Positions 9,543 through 16,360 of a stretch of 64,000 bases of DNA are shown here, piece by piece. Each line of letters opens with the position of its first letter. The first letter of the stretch is position 1. This DNA comes from Lysobacter enzymogenes (GTDB lineage: Bacteria > Pseudomonadota > Gammaproteobacteria > Xanthomonadales > Xanthomonadaceae). The position numbers and the translations under genes were made by a program. The stretch is taken from contig NZ_FNOG01000005.1 in the NCBI RefSeq assembly GCF_900106525.1, positions 372,001-436,000 of the forward strand, written 5' to 3'. The notes beneath the pieces were generated by a model. The model ran no database searches. It saw only the letters and a program-made list of their open reading frames with translations, and was not told the origin of the DNA.

Positions 9543-9917
9543 ATGCGCTGGCTGTGGTTCGCCCTGGGCTGGCTGATGCTCGCGCTCGGCGCGATCGGCG
9601 CGCTGCTGCCGGTGATGCCGACCACGATCTTCCTGATCCTCGCCGTCGCCTGCTTCGCGCGCAGTTCGCCGCGGCTGGAACAGCGCCTGCTCGCGCATCC
9701 GCGTTACGGCCCGACGCTGCGGCTGTGGCGCGAACAGGGCGCGATCTCGCGCCGCGGCAAGCTGCTGGCCGGCGCCGGCATGGCCGCCGGCTTCGCGATG
9801 TTCTGGTGGGGCGCGCATCCCTCGTGGAAGCTCGCGCTCGGCGTCGGCCTGGTGTTCGCAGCCAGCGCCGCGTATGTGCTGTCGCGGCCCGCGCCGCGCG
9901 CGCAGCCGTTGGCGTAG
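9543..9917 (+). CDS. YbaN/DUF454 family inner-membrane protein
   Basis: This 124-residue membrane protein has N-terminal segments MRWLWFALGWLMLALGAIGA and a second stretch containing LLPVMPTTIFLILAVACFAR, the hallmark of the YbaN (DUF454) family. Further matches are the conserved SSPRLEQRLLAHPRYGPTLR loop and a C-terminal pair of hydrophobic segments. YbaN genes often sit near heme or iron genes in proteobacteria, and here it directly follows the heme oxygenase on the same strand. A shared transcript is likely, but its molecular role is unknown. Confidence 0.88.
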   Translation: MRWLWFALGWLMLALGAIGALLPVMPTTIFLILAVACFARSSPRLEQRLLAHPRYGPTLRLWREQGAISRRGKLLAGAGMAAGFAMFWWGAHPSWKLALGVGLVFAASAAYVLSRPAPRAQPLA

Positions 9918-9990
9918 CGGCCCGCACCGCGCCGGCGGCGCCGATGCGATGCGGGCCTGCAACGCGGCGCCGACGGCGCCGCGCTGCGGA

Positions 9991-10935
9991 TCAACGCGAC
10001 AGCGAACCGCGGCTGGGCGCTTCCTGTTCGCCCTGCGCCTGCTGCTGGGCCGGTTCCGGCGCCCGCGCCTGCTGCTCTTTCTGCTGCCGGGTAGCGGTTT
10101 CCAGCTTTTCCAGATTCGCCTGCAGCGGCTGCTGCGCCGCTTCGCCGCGGTCGACGTGGGCGCGCAGCAGGTCGGCCTCGTTGCCCGGGTTCTTCCAGGT
10201 CGCGAACACGTTGCCGTTGGTCTGGCTCGGCACGACTTCCTGGATCTCCGGCAACCCAGCCTTGCGCGCCTGCAGCGCCAACGCACCGGCGACGCGTTCC
10301 TTGTCCTGCTGGTTGTCGTAGACGCCGGCGTTCGGGCCGATCTTGTCCAGGCCGGTCAGCGCCTGCTGGAACATCGGATCGGCGCGCAGCTGGCCTTCGC
10401 GCTGCGGATCGGGCTTGGCGTCGCTGGCGCTGAAGGTGCGGCCGGAATTGCCCAGGCCCGGCTCGCTGGGCTTGATCGACTCGTCCAGCGCGCGGCCCGA
10501 GGCCGGCGCCCAATGGCCGAAGAAGCCGTCCTGGGTCGGCTCCTTCAACTTGGCGTCGCGCAGCACGCTGTCGGCCAGGGTGTTGGAGTTCTGCACCTGC
10601 GGGTCGTAGGGGTATTTATCGCTCTTGCTCTGCGCGTCGGCGACCATCTTGTCCCAGGTCTTGGACAGGTCCGGGCCGGTGACGATCTCCTCGCGATACT
10701 GCTTCTGGCCCTTGGCGTTGAGGTTGTCGGGATGGTCCGGATTGGTGCTGTCGTAGGGCAGATTGCTCTCCACGTGCATCCGCCCGTACGGCAGCCCGGG
10801 CTTTTCCTCGCCGGTCCAACCGCTGATGGTGTGCTGCTCGCCGTTCTTGTCGGTGTAGAGCAGGAACTTGTGGTGATAGTCCTTGCCCGCGACCGAGCCG
10901 ATGTTGCGGTAGCCGACTTCGATTTTCTCGTCCAT
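9991..10935 (-). CDS. Putative type IV secretion antibacterial effector with C-terminal XVIPCD-like domain
   Basis: This is a 314-residue soluble protein without a signal peptide. Residues about 187-280 (ADPMFQQALTGLDKIG, then KERVAGALALQARKAGLPEI, GNVFATWKNPG and an AHVDRGEAAQQPL segment), followed by a Gln-rich tail, match the XVIPCD layout. XVIPCD is the C-terminal signal by which Xanthomonadales effectors are recruited by VirD4 and delivered into rival bacteria. The N-terminal part (1-150) has YHHKFLLYTDKNGEQHTISGW and a later YPYDPQVQNSNTLADSVL. The ordered His and Asn positions suggest a hydrolase-like toxin fold, but I cannot name the family. It lies 15 bp downstream of a lipoprotein gene, the usual order for effector/immunity pairs. 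The secretion machinery itself is not in the window. Confidence 0.75.
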   Translation of the reverse strand: MDEKIEVGYRNIGSVAGKDYHHKFLLYTDKNGEQHTISGWTGEEKPGLPYGRMHVESNLPYDSTNPDHPDNLNAKGQKQYREEIVTGPDLSKTWDKMVADAQSKSDKYPYDPQVQNSNTLADSVLRDAKLKEPTQDGFFGHWAPASGRALDESIKPSEPGLGNSGRTFSASDAKPDPQREGQLRADPMFQQALTGLDKIGPNAGVYDNQQDKERVAGALALQARKAGLPEIQEVVPSQTNGNVFATWKNPGNEADLLRAHVDRGEAAQQPLQANLEKLETATRQQKEQQARAPEPAQQQAQGEQEAPSRGSLSR

Positions 10936-10950
10936 GTGCGGCCGGTTCCC

Positions 10951-11418
10951 TTACTGGTTCTTGAGGTGGACGGCGGCGACCTTGACCAGCTTGCCGGCGG
11001 CGTCGAAGGAGAAGGTCATCACCACCGAACGCGCGTCCGGGTCGAGCATGGCCTGGCCCTTGTTGTCGCGCACCACCAGCTCGGCGGCGCTGTCCTCGAC
11101 GATCTTGGCGCCGGGCGCGGCCTTGAACTGCGCTTCCACCGCGGCCTTGTCGGTGCCCAGCGGAATATGCCGCAGCACGATCTCGCTGACGTCGAGCTGT
11201 TCGAACCGCACCGGCTTTCGAGACGAATAGATTTCTTCCAGCATCGGTCCCACTCCTGTTTTCATGGTTTCATCCCGGGTCGACACGCTAGTTTGCGCGC
11301 CCGCCGTCGCGCACGACGAGAGCGGCAAGACTGCGGCGGCCAGCAACGCGGCGGCGAATGCCGCGGGCATCGCCGCGGCGGTGAATCGGCTGCGTGCTTG
11401 GGTCCGTGTTCGGGTCAT
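10951..11418 (-). CDS. Lipoprotein, candidate immunity protein for the adjacent effector
   Basis: This 155-residue protein has an N-terminal basic/hydrophobic signal ending in a lipobox LSSC (cysteine at residue 36), so the mature protein should be anchored facing the periplasm. The mature part is about 120 residues with IVLRHIPLGTDKAAVEAQFK and a final beta-rich stretch SVVMTFSFDAAGKLVKVAAV. This small alpha/beta layout resembles other stress or inhibitor lipoproteins. It is translated just before the XVIPCD-type effector (15-bp gap), and lipoprotein immunity factors are typical for periplasm-acting Xanthomonadales T4SS toxins. The immunity role is an inference from context only. An in-frame ATG at MKTGVGPMLEE could give a short cytoplasmic form, which I consider less likely. 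Confidence 0.7.
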   Translation of the reverse strand: MTRTRTQARSRFTAAAMPAAFAAALLAAAVLPLSSCATAGAQTSVSTRDETMKTGVGPMLEEIYSSRKPVRFEQLDVSEIVLRHIPLGTDKAAVEAQFKAAPGAKIVEDSAAELVVRDNKGQAMLDPDARSVVMTFSFDAAGKLVKVAAVHLKNQ

Positions 11419-11538
11419 CCTGCTTTCTCCTGGCGCGTCGGCCCCGCGGGGGCCGACGACGGTGCGCGGCGTCCAGTATCGCCGCCGCGAAGCGATTTGC
11501 GCAGGCCCGCTAGCCGAACTGCGGGCGGCGATCCCGGT

Positions 11539-12522
11539 TCAGACGTCCGGCACCCAGACGAAATGGTCGCCCTCGGCCTTGACCCGGCCCAGCCCCGGAA
11601 ACGGGAAATGCACCGCGTAAACATGCACTTTTCCGTCGGCGGCGCGCTTGAGCAGGGCGCGGCGGCTGGCCTCGGCCTTGGGTGCGTCGCGGTCGAACTG
11701 GATCGTCCATTCCGGGTGCTGCACCGAAACGATCGAACTGTGCGCTGCGTCGCCGATATACAGCAGGCGATCGTCGCCGGAGGAAATCTCGTAGGCGCTG
11801 TGGCCCGGGGTATGGCCTTCGATCGCCACCGCCTTGACCGTGCCCGGCACCAGTTCGGCGTTCGGCGCGAAGGCCTGCACCTTCGGCGCGATCGCCGCGA
11901 CCAGCTTGGCGCTGTCTTTGTCGGCCTGCAGCGCAGCCCACTCCGGCGCCGACAGGTGGATCGCGGCGTTGGCGAAGGCCAGCGCGCCGGCCGGCGTCAG
12001 CAGGCCGCCGATGTGGTCGGGATGGGCGTGGGAAATGAAGATGTCGGTGACCTGGTCCGGGGTCGTGCCGCTGGCCGTCAGCGCGGCCGGCAAGCGGCCG
12101 GCGCGGGCGAAGGAGGCGTTGCCGGCGCCGGTGTCGAACAGCAACACCCGCTCGCCGCTGCGCACCAACAGCGGCTGGATGCTCAGGTGCACGACGTCGG
12201 TGGGCTGGCCGTTGGCGCTGAGCAGGACCGCCACATCAGCGGGCGGACGGCCGACGCCGAAGGTCTTGCCGTCGTTGGCGACGTCGATGTCGCCGTCCTT
12301 GACCGCCGCGGCGGCGAGCTTGCCGATGCTGAAAGCGAAGAATTGCGGCGCCTGGGCCGGGTCTGCGGGCGCGGGTTCGGCCGGCTTGGCGGTTTCGGCC
12401 GCGGCGGGCTGGGCAGCAGGCGCGGCGGCCGATGCGGCGTCGGCCGGCGGGCGCGAACAAGCCGCGAGCGCTGCGCTGGCCAGCACGGCGGCGATGAGCA
12501 CGGAAAGCGAATGGCGGGTCAT
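11539..12522 (-). CDS. Metallo-beta-lactamase-fold hydrolase lipoprotein
   Basis: This is a 327-residue MBL-fold protein. The N-terminus has a signal peptide with a lipobox (ALAAC, Cys22), then a long Ala/Pro linker to about residue 57. The zinc motif is complete: SHAHPDHIGG with H165, H167, D169 and H170. It is followed by GHTPGHS and GDAAHSS further on, giving the remaining ligands. This group includes quorum-quenching lactonase-like and uncharacterised periplasmic hydrolases; nothing visible sets the substrate. It lies about 110 bp downstream of the siderophore-esterase-like gene on the same strand, so it may or may not belong to that operon. Confidence 0.88.
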   Translation of the reverse strand: MTRHSLSVLIAAVLASAALAACSRPPADAASAAAPAAQPAAAETAKPAEPAPADPAQAPQFFAFSIGKLAAAAVKDGDIDVANDGKTFGVGRPPADVAVLLSANGQPTDVVHLSIQPLLVRSGERVLLFDTGAGNASFARAGRLPAALTASGTTPDQVTDIFISHAHPDHIGGLLTPAGALAFANAAIHLSAPEWAALQADKDSAKLVAAIAPKVQAFAPNAELVPGTVKAVAIEGHTPGHSAYEISSGDDRLLYIGDAAHSSIVSVQHPEWTIQFDRDAPKAEASRRALLKRAADGKVHVYAVHFPFPGLGRVKAEGDHFVWVPDV

Positions 12523-12631
12523 GGGGATTCCAATGGGGGAGCCGGAAGCCGCGCAAGCGCGAGCGGCCGCCTGCGGGTCCGGCGAGCTTATGCCTGCGCG
12601 TGGGCACCAACAAGCCGGCCTGCGCCGCGCT

Positions 12632-13657
12632 TCAGCGTTCCATCGGCGCGGCCGATTCGCCGCTTTCGGCCGCGCAGGCTTGCGCCGGATCGGCCGCCAA
12701 CGCCAGCGCCGCCGCGCGCACCGAGGCGCGCAGCATCGGGCCGTGGCCGAGTTCGGCGAACTCGCGATAACACGCCGTCACCCCGGGCTTGGCCTGCAAT
12801 CGCGAAGCCAGTTGCCGGGCGGCGTCGGCCGGCACTGCGGCGATGCGCGCGCGCTGCGCGGCGGCGCGCGCCTCGTCGCCTGGTTTGGCCGGCGCGCGCG
12901 CCTCGCGTTCGCGTCCGCCCTGCAGGATCGTCACCTGCGCGGGCCGCCGCAACGGTTCGCGCAGGAAGCGCTGCTCGGGTTCGCCCAGCTCGCGCCCGCC
13001 GTCCCACCATAGCGACGGGCTGGCGGAAAACCACTGCACGAACGCATCGCCGCGGGTGTAGAGCAGGTCCAGCACGAACAGTCCGCCGAGCGAATGGCCC
13101 CACAGCGCCTCATGCGAGCGGTCGATGCGCGCGCGCCGCCGCACTTGCGGCTGGATGCGTTCGACCAGGACGCGGGCGAAGGCCTCGGCGCCGCCGCCGC
13201 GCGGGCCGGCGCCGGCCGGGTCTTCGACCGCGCTTGGCGTGTAGTCGCGGGTGCGCGCGGCGCTGTCGATGCGCAGGTCGTTGTCGTAGCCGACGAAGGC
13301 CAGCACCGGCGCCCGGCCGCGCGCCAGTTGTGCGAGCAGTTCGGCGTCGAACTCCATCAGCGCGGCGTTGCCGTCGAGCAGGTACAGCGCGGCGAAGCCG
13401 TGCGTGGGCGCACGCTGGCGCGGGATGCCGAGGCGGACCCGCCAGCGCTGCCGGCCGTCGGCCGAACTCACCACGAAGCTGTCGAAGCGGTAATGCGGCG
13501 ACGGCGCATCGGCCACGGTCGTGCCGGTGCGTTGATTCGGATCGGGCTGCGTGAACGTAGGCGCGGCGAACGCGCACAGCGCGAACGCGGCCGCGAAAGC
13601 CAGCATGCGCAAGCGCGCAACCTTGGGTTGGTTCGACATCTGATCAGGCCTGTGCAT
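12632..13657 (-). CDS. Secreted alpha/beta hydrolase, ferric-siderophore esterase-like (IroE/Fes family)
   Basis: This is a 341-residue alpha/beta hydrolase with an N-terminal hydrophobic export segment (LRMLAFAAAFALCAFAAP). Features of IroE/Fes-type trilactone esterases are the nucleophile elbow ALWGHSLGGLF (Ser189), SASPSLWWDGG about 20 residues later, and a late catalytic histidine in ELGHGPML (about His305). Family members open catecholate siderophores so that iron can be released. The ATG at 13657 has a good GGAAGAGG Shine-Dalgarno and overlaps the PepSY gene by 14 bp; a second ATG six codons in is possible. Its place as last gene after a siderophore receptor, DUF3325, DUF3649 and PepSY supports a siderophore role. 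Confidence 0.83.
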   Translation of the reverse strand: MHRPDQMSNQPKVARLRMLAFAAAFALCAFAAPTFTQPDPNQRTGTTVADAPSPHYRFDSFVVSSADGRQRWRVRLGIPRQRAPTHGFAALYLLDGNAALMEFDAELLAQLARGRAPVLAFVGYDNDLRIDSAARTRDYTPSAVEDPAGAGPRGGGAEAFARVLVERIQPQVRRRARIDRSHEALWGHSLGGLFVLDLLYTRGDAFVQWFSASPSLWWDGGRELGEPEQRFLREPLRRPAQVTILQGGREREARAPAKPGDEARAAAQRARIAAVPADAARQLASRLQAKPGVTACYREFAELGHGPMLRASVRAAALALAADPAQACAAESGESAAPMER

Positions 13658-15263
13658 GCTGCACCTCTTCCGAGCGCACCGCCGCGGTCCCCGCCCCGCC
13701 CGCCGCCCACACGCTGTCGGCGTGTCCGCGCGCCATGCGCCGGCGCGTGCGCAGCGCGATCAGCGCGAACGCCGGCACCGCGGCCAACGCCGCGACATCG
13801 ACGACCGCGCCCATGCCGCCGTGATTCCACGCCCCGCCCAGGCCCCACACGCCGGCCAGGCTCGACAGCGGAATCGCCAGGGTCAGCGCTGCGCACAGCC
13901 ACGCCAGTTCGACCGCGCCGCGCGCCGCGCCGCGCACGCAGGCCCAGCCGAGCGCGGCGACGAACACCGCGTAGTAGATGCCCTGGTGCCACTCGGCCAG
14001 GTCGTCGACCCGCGCCGGCAGCCACTTGGTCGCCGCCAGCGTCGCCGAGATGCCGGCCACGCACCCTAGGCTCACGCCGATGGTGAGACACGACAAGGCG
14101 CGCGCCGCGCGGGTCTGGGTCGCGCCGCCCTGGCCGCGGTCTTTCTTGCGCCGCGATTCGATCCACAACAGGTTGCCGGTATAGAACAGCGCCGCGCCGG
14201 CCAGGCCGAGCAGCAGATACATCCAGCGCACCGTGTTGCCGCCGAAGCTGCCGAAGTGAAGCATGAAGAAGGTATTGACCGCCGCATCCCAGCCGCCCTG
14301 GTGGCCGGGCAGATCGTGCGGATCGACCGTGCCGGTGTACGGATCCAGATGGCTCGAAGCGTAGGTGCGCGCGCGGGTGCCGTAGCGCGTATCCAGGCCG
14401 GTGACGGTGGCCTGCAATACCCCGTCGCGCTGTTCGAATTCGAAGCCGAACACGCGAAAACCCGGCAGTTGCCGTTCGACCCGGCGCAGCAGTTCGGCGG
14501 CCGGCAACGGCGCGGCGCCCGGCGCCGGCGCGGCGGAGCCCTCCGCGCTGCCCCATTGGATGCCTTGCGCGTAGACTGCCTTGTCCTGCGCGTCGTAGAA
14601 CTCGTCGTGGAAAGCGAACACCACGCAGGTCAAGGCCATGATCAGATGGAACGGCAGGCTGACGATGCCCAGCGCGTTGTGCACGTCCAGCCACAATCGC
14701 TTGATGTTCTTGCCGATGCGCAGCGCGAACAGATCCTTGGCCAGGGTCGGCAGCACCACGATCAGGCCGGAGACCAGGGCCAGCGCATACAGCAGCGATA
14801 CCGCGCCCATCAGCCAGCGCGCCAGCGGATCGGCGAACGGCAGGCCGACGCGCTGGTGCAAGGTGTCGATCCACTGCGCGACGGGCGCCTTGCTCAGGCG
14901 CTGGGTCTGCAGTTCGCCGCCGGGGCCGAAGCTGGCGCCGTGCTCGACGAACTCGCGGCGCTTGGCGCCGGGCTCGCGCCACACCACCCGCGCCGGCAGG
15001 TCGGCCGAGGTCTCCACCATCAGCAGATAGCGCCGCGCCGCCTGCGGATGCGCGGCGATCGTCGCCTGCAGCAACTCCTCGGCGCGCTCCAGCGGCACCG
15101 GCGGCGTCAAGGCCGCGGGCGGCGTCGCCCAGCGCTCCAGCGGCTTTTCGAACATGGTGATGGCGCCGGCGTAGAAGGCCACGAACAGCATCAGCCCGGC
15201 CACGATGCCGGCCCAGATGTGCACGTCCTTGTAGACCTTGACGATATCGCTGCGGATCTTCAT
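13644..15263 (-). CDS. PepSY-associated transmembrane protein, iron-uptake linked
   Basis: This 539-residue inner-membrane protein begins MKIRSDIVKVYKDVHIWAGI, the standard start of PepSY_TM proteins, with the first membrane helix at about 12-35. A large periplasmic PepSY-containing region follows, then membrane helices carrying histidines (LWLDVHNALGIVSLPFHLIM, MLHFGSFGGNTVRWMYLLLG), and further helices at the end. Relatives act as ferric-siderophore reductases or membrane partners of TonB receptors. It sits 17 bp after the DUF3649 gene and overlaps the esterase, so it is in the middle of a tight operon. Reductase activity is inferred from the family and the intramembrane histidines. Confidence 0.88.
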   Translation of the reverse strand: MKIRSDIVKVYKDVHIWAGIVAGLMLFVAFYAGAITMFEKPLERWATPPAALTPPVPLERAEELLQATIAAHPQAARRYLLMVETSADLPARVVWREPGAKRREFVEHGASFGPGGELQTQRLSKAPVAQWIDTLHQRVGLPFADPLARWLMGAVSLLYALALVSGLIVVLPTLAKDLFALRIGKNIKRLWLDVHNALGIVSLPFHLIMALTCVVFAFHDEFYDAQDKAVYAQGIQWGSAEGSAAPAPGAAPLPAAELLRRVERQLPGFRVFGFEFEQRDGVLQATVTGLDTRYGTRARTYASSHLDPYTGTVDPHDLPGHQGGWDAAVNTFFMLHFGSFGGNTVRWMYLLLGLAGAALFYTGNLLWIESRRKKDRGQGGATQTRAARALSCLTIGVSLGCVAGISATLAATKWLPARVDDLAEWHQGIYYAVFVAALGWACVRGAARGAVELAWLCAALTLAIPLSSLAGVWGLGGAWNHGGMGAVVDVAALAAVPAFALIALRTRRRMARGHADSVWAAGGAGTAAVRSEEVQHAQA

Positions 15264-15280
15264 CGCCCGTCCCTGCCCGT

Positions 15281-15583
15281 CTAAACCATCGCCGCCCGCG
15301 TCAGCGCCAGCGCGCCGAACGCCAGCGCGTTCGCCAGCCCCAGCCACAGCCACGCGCGCGCGCTGCTGCGGAACAGGAACACCAGCGAAAACACCGCGCA
15401 CCACAGCGGCGCGATCAGCCACATCACGAACTGGATGCGGCCGCCGTCGCCATCGACCGCGCCCGGCCCCCACCACGCGAACAACCCCGACAGCGCCAGG
15501 GCCAGGCCGAAACCGAGGAGCAACCCGGCCGAGCCCTTACCGAACCAATGCCGGCTCTGCAGCCGTTCGCGTTCGCCGCTCAT
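15281..15583 (-). CDS. DUF3649-like small membrane protein
   Basis: This 100-residue protein has about three hydrophobic segments (LLLGFGLALALSGLFAWWGP; FVMWLIAPLWCAVFSLVFLF; WLWLGLANALAFGALAL). The central segment and the FRSSARAW loop match what I know of DUF3649 proteins, which are annotated as accessory iron-uptake proteins. Its start overlaps the stop of the DUF3325 gene (ATGA), and it lies 17 bp before the PepSY gene. That is the usual partnership around TonB-dependent siderophore receptors. The family call is by pattern and context. Confidence 0.7.
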   Translation of the reverse strand: MSGERERLQSRHWFGKGSAGLLLGFGLALALSGLFAWWGPGAVDGDGGRIQFVMWLIAPLWCAVFSLVFLFRSSARAWLWLGLANALAFGALALTRAAMV

Positions 15584-15849
15584 CGCCCGCCCCCGCACCG
15601 ACGCGCGCGCCAGGCCCCGAGAAACGGCGCCAAGGTCGCGACCAGCATCAACACCGTCAGCCACATCGCCACCGCCGCGGCCGCCCCCAGCGCCGGCCAC
15701 AACAACGCCAGCGACAGCAACGCGCACCCTGCCCCAAGCCATGCCCGCACCGGCGTAGCGCGCCACTGCTGTTGCGGCGAAGCCAGATACAACCCCCACG
15801 CACCCAGTACGCCGAATGCCATCGCCGGCACCACCCACCAAGGATTCAT
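15580..15849 (-). CDS. DUF3325-like small membrane protein
   Basis: This 89-residue protein has three hydrophobic segments and the internal phrase GLYLASPQQQWRATPVRAWL, where LASP(R/Q)Q is typical of DUF3325. The ending LATLAPFLGAWRARRC also fits that family. I chose the ATG at 15849 (MNPWWVVPAMAFG). The longer frame upstream is translated repeat sequence from the REP array and is not protein-like. It is the first gene after the receptor, separated from it by the 165-bp tandem repeats, and is translationally coupled to the next gene. Confidence 0.7.
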   Translation of the reverse strand: MNPWWVVPAMAFGVLGAWGLYLASPQQQWRATPVRAWLGAGCALLSLALLWPALGAAAAVAMWLTVLMLVATLAPFLGAWRARRCGGGR

Positions 15850-15860
15850 CGCACCGCTCC

Positions 15861-16329
15861 CTGTAGGAGCGGCGCGAGCCGCGACGCGGTAGACGCAAAC
15901 GCCGAGGAAATGCACGCGGGCGATTGCCCTATCCACCGCACACCGACGCTTCCGCCGCGAGCGGACGCCCCGCGGTCGCGGCTTGCGCCGCTCCTACAGG
16001 TAATCATCGTCGCTGCGGCCGCGCCCTGTAGGAGCGGCGCGAGCCGCGACGCGGCAATCGCAGGCGCCGAGGAAACGCACGCAGGCCATTGCCGCAACCG
16101 CCACCCGCCGGAGCCTTCGCCGCGAACGGACGCCCCGCTGTCGTGGCTTGCGCCGCTCCTACAGGTAGTCATCGTCGCTGCGGTCGCGCCCTGTAGGAGC
16201 GGCGCGAGCCGCGACGCGGTAATCGCAGCCGCCGAGGAAACGCACGCAGGCCATTGCCGCACCCGCCACACGCCGGCGCTTCCGCCGCGAACGGACGCCC
16301 CGCGGTCGCGGCTTGCGCCGCTCCTACAG
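15861..16329. repeat. Three tandem 165-bp units made of paired GTAG-type REP palindromes
   Basis: Three copies of a 139-bp inverted-repeat element occupy 15861-15999, 16026-16164 and 16191-16329, spaced exactly 165 bp apart. Each begins CTGTAGGAGCGGCGCGAGCC and ends with its inverted counterpart (GGCTTGCGCCGCTCCTACAG). The 26-bp links are near identical (TCATCGTCGCTGCGG). This fits the GTAG-headed REP family of xanthomonads and pseudomonads in BIME-like arrangement. The translated repeat gives CRSGASRD peptides, which are not genes. The array lies between the receptor gene and the rest of its operon. Confidence 0.9.
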
Positions 16330-16360
16330 GTAGGCATCGGGGCGTTCGCGGCGGTGTGCA

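Noticed and set aside
15861..16329. CRISPR array
   Set aside because: The period is 165 bp, units are long palindromes, links are identical rather than unique spacers, and no cas genes are present.
15846..16360. CRSGASRD-containing reading frames in the repeat array
   Set aside because: They are translations of REP palindromes, repeated in frame because the unit length is a multiple of three, and have no start signals.
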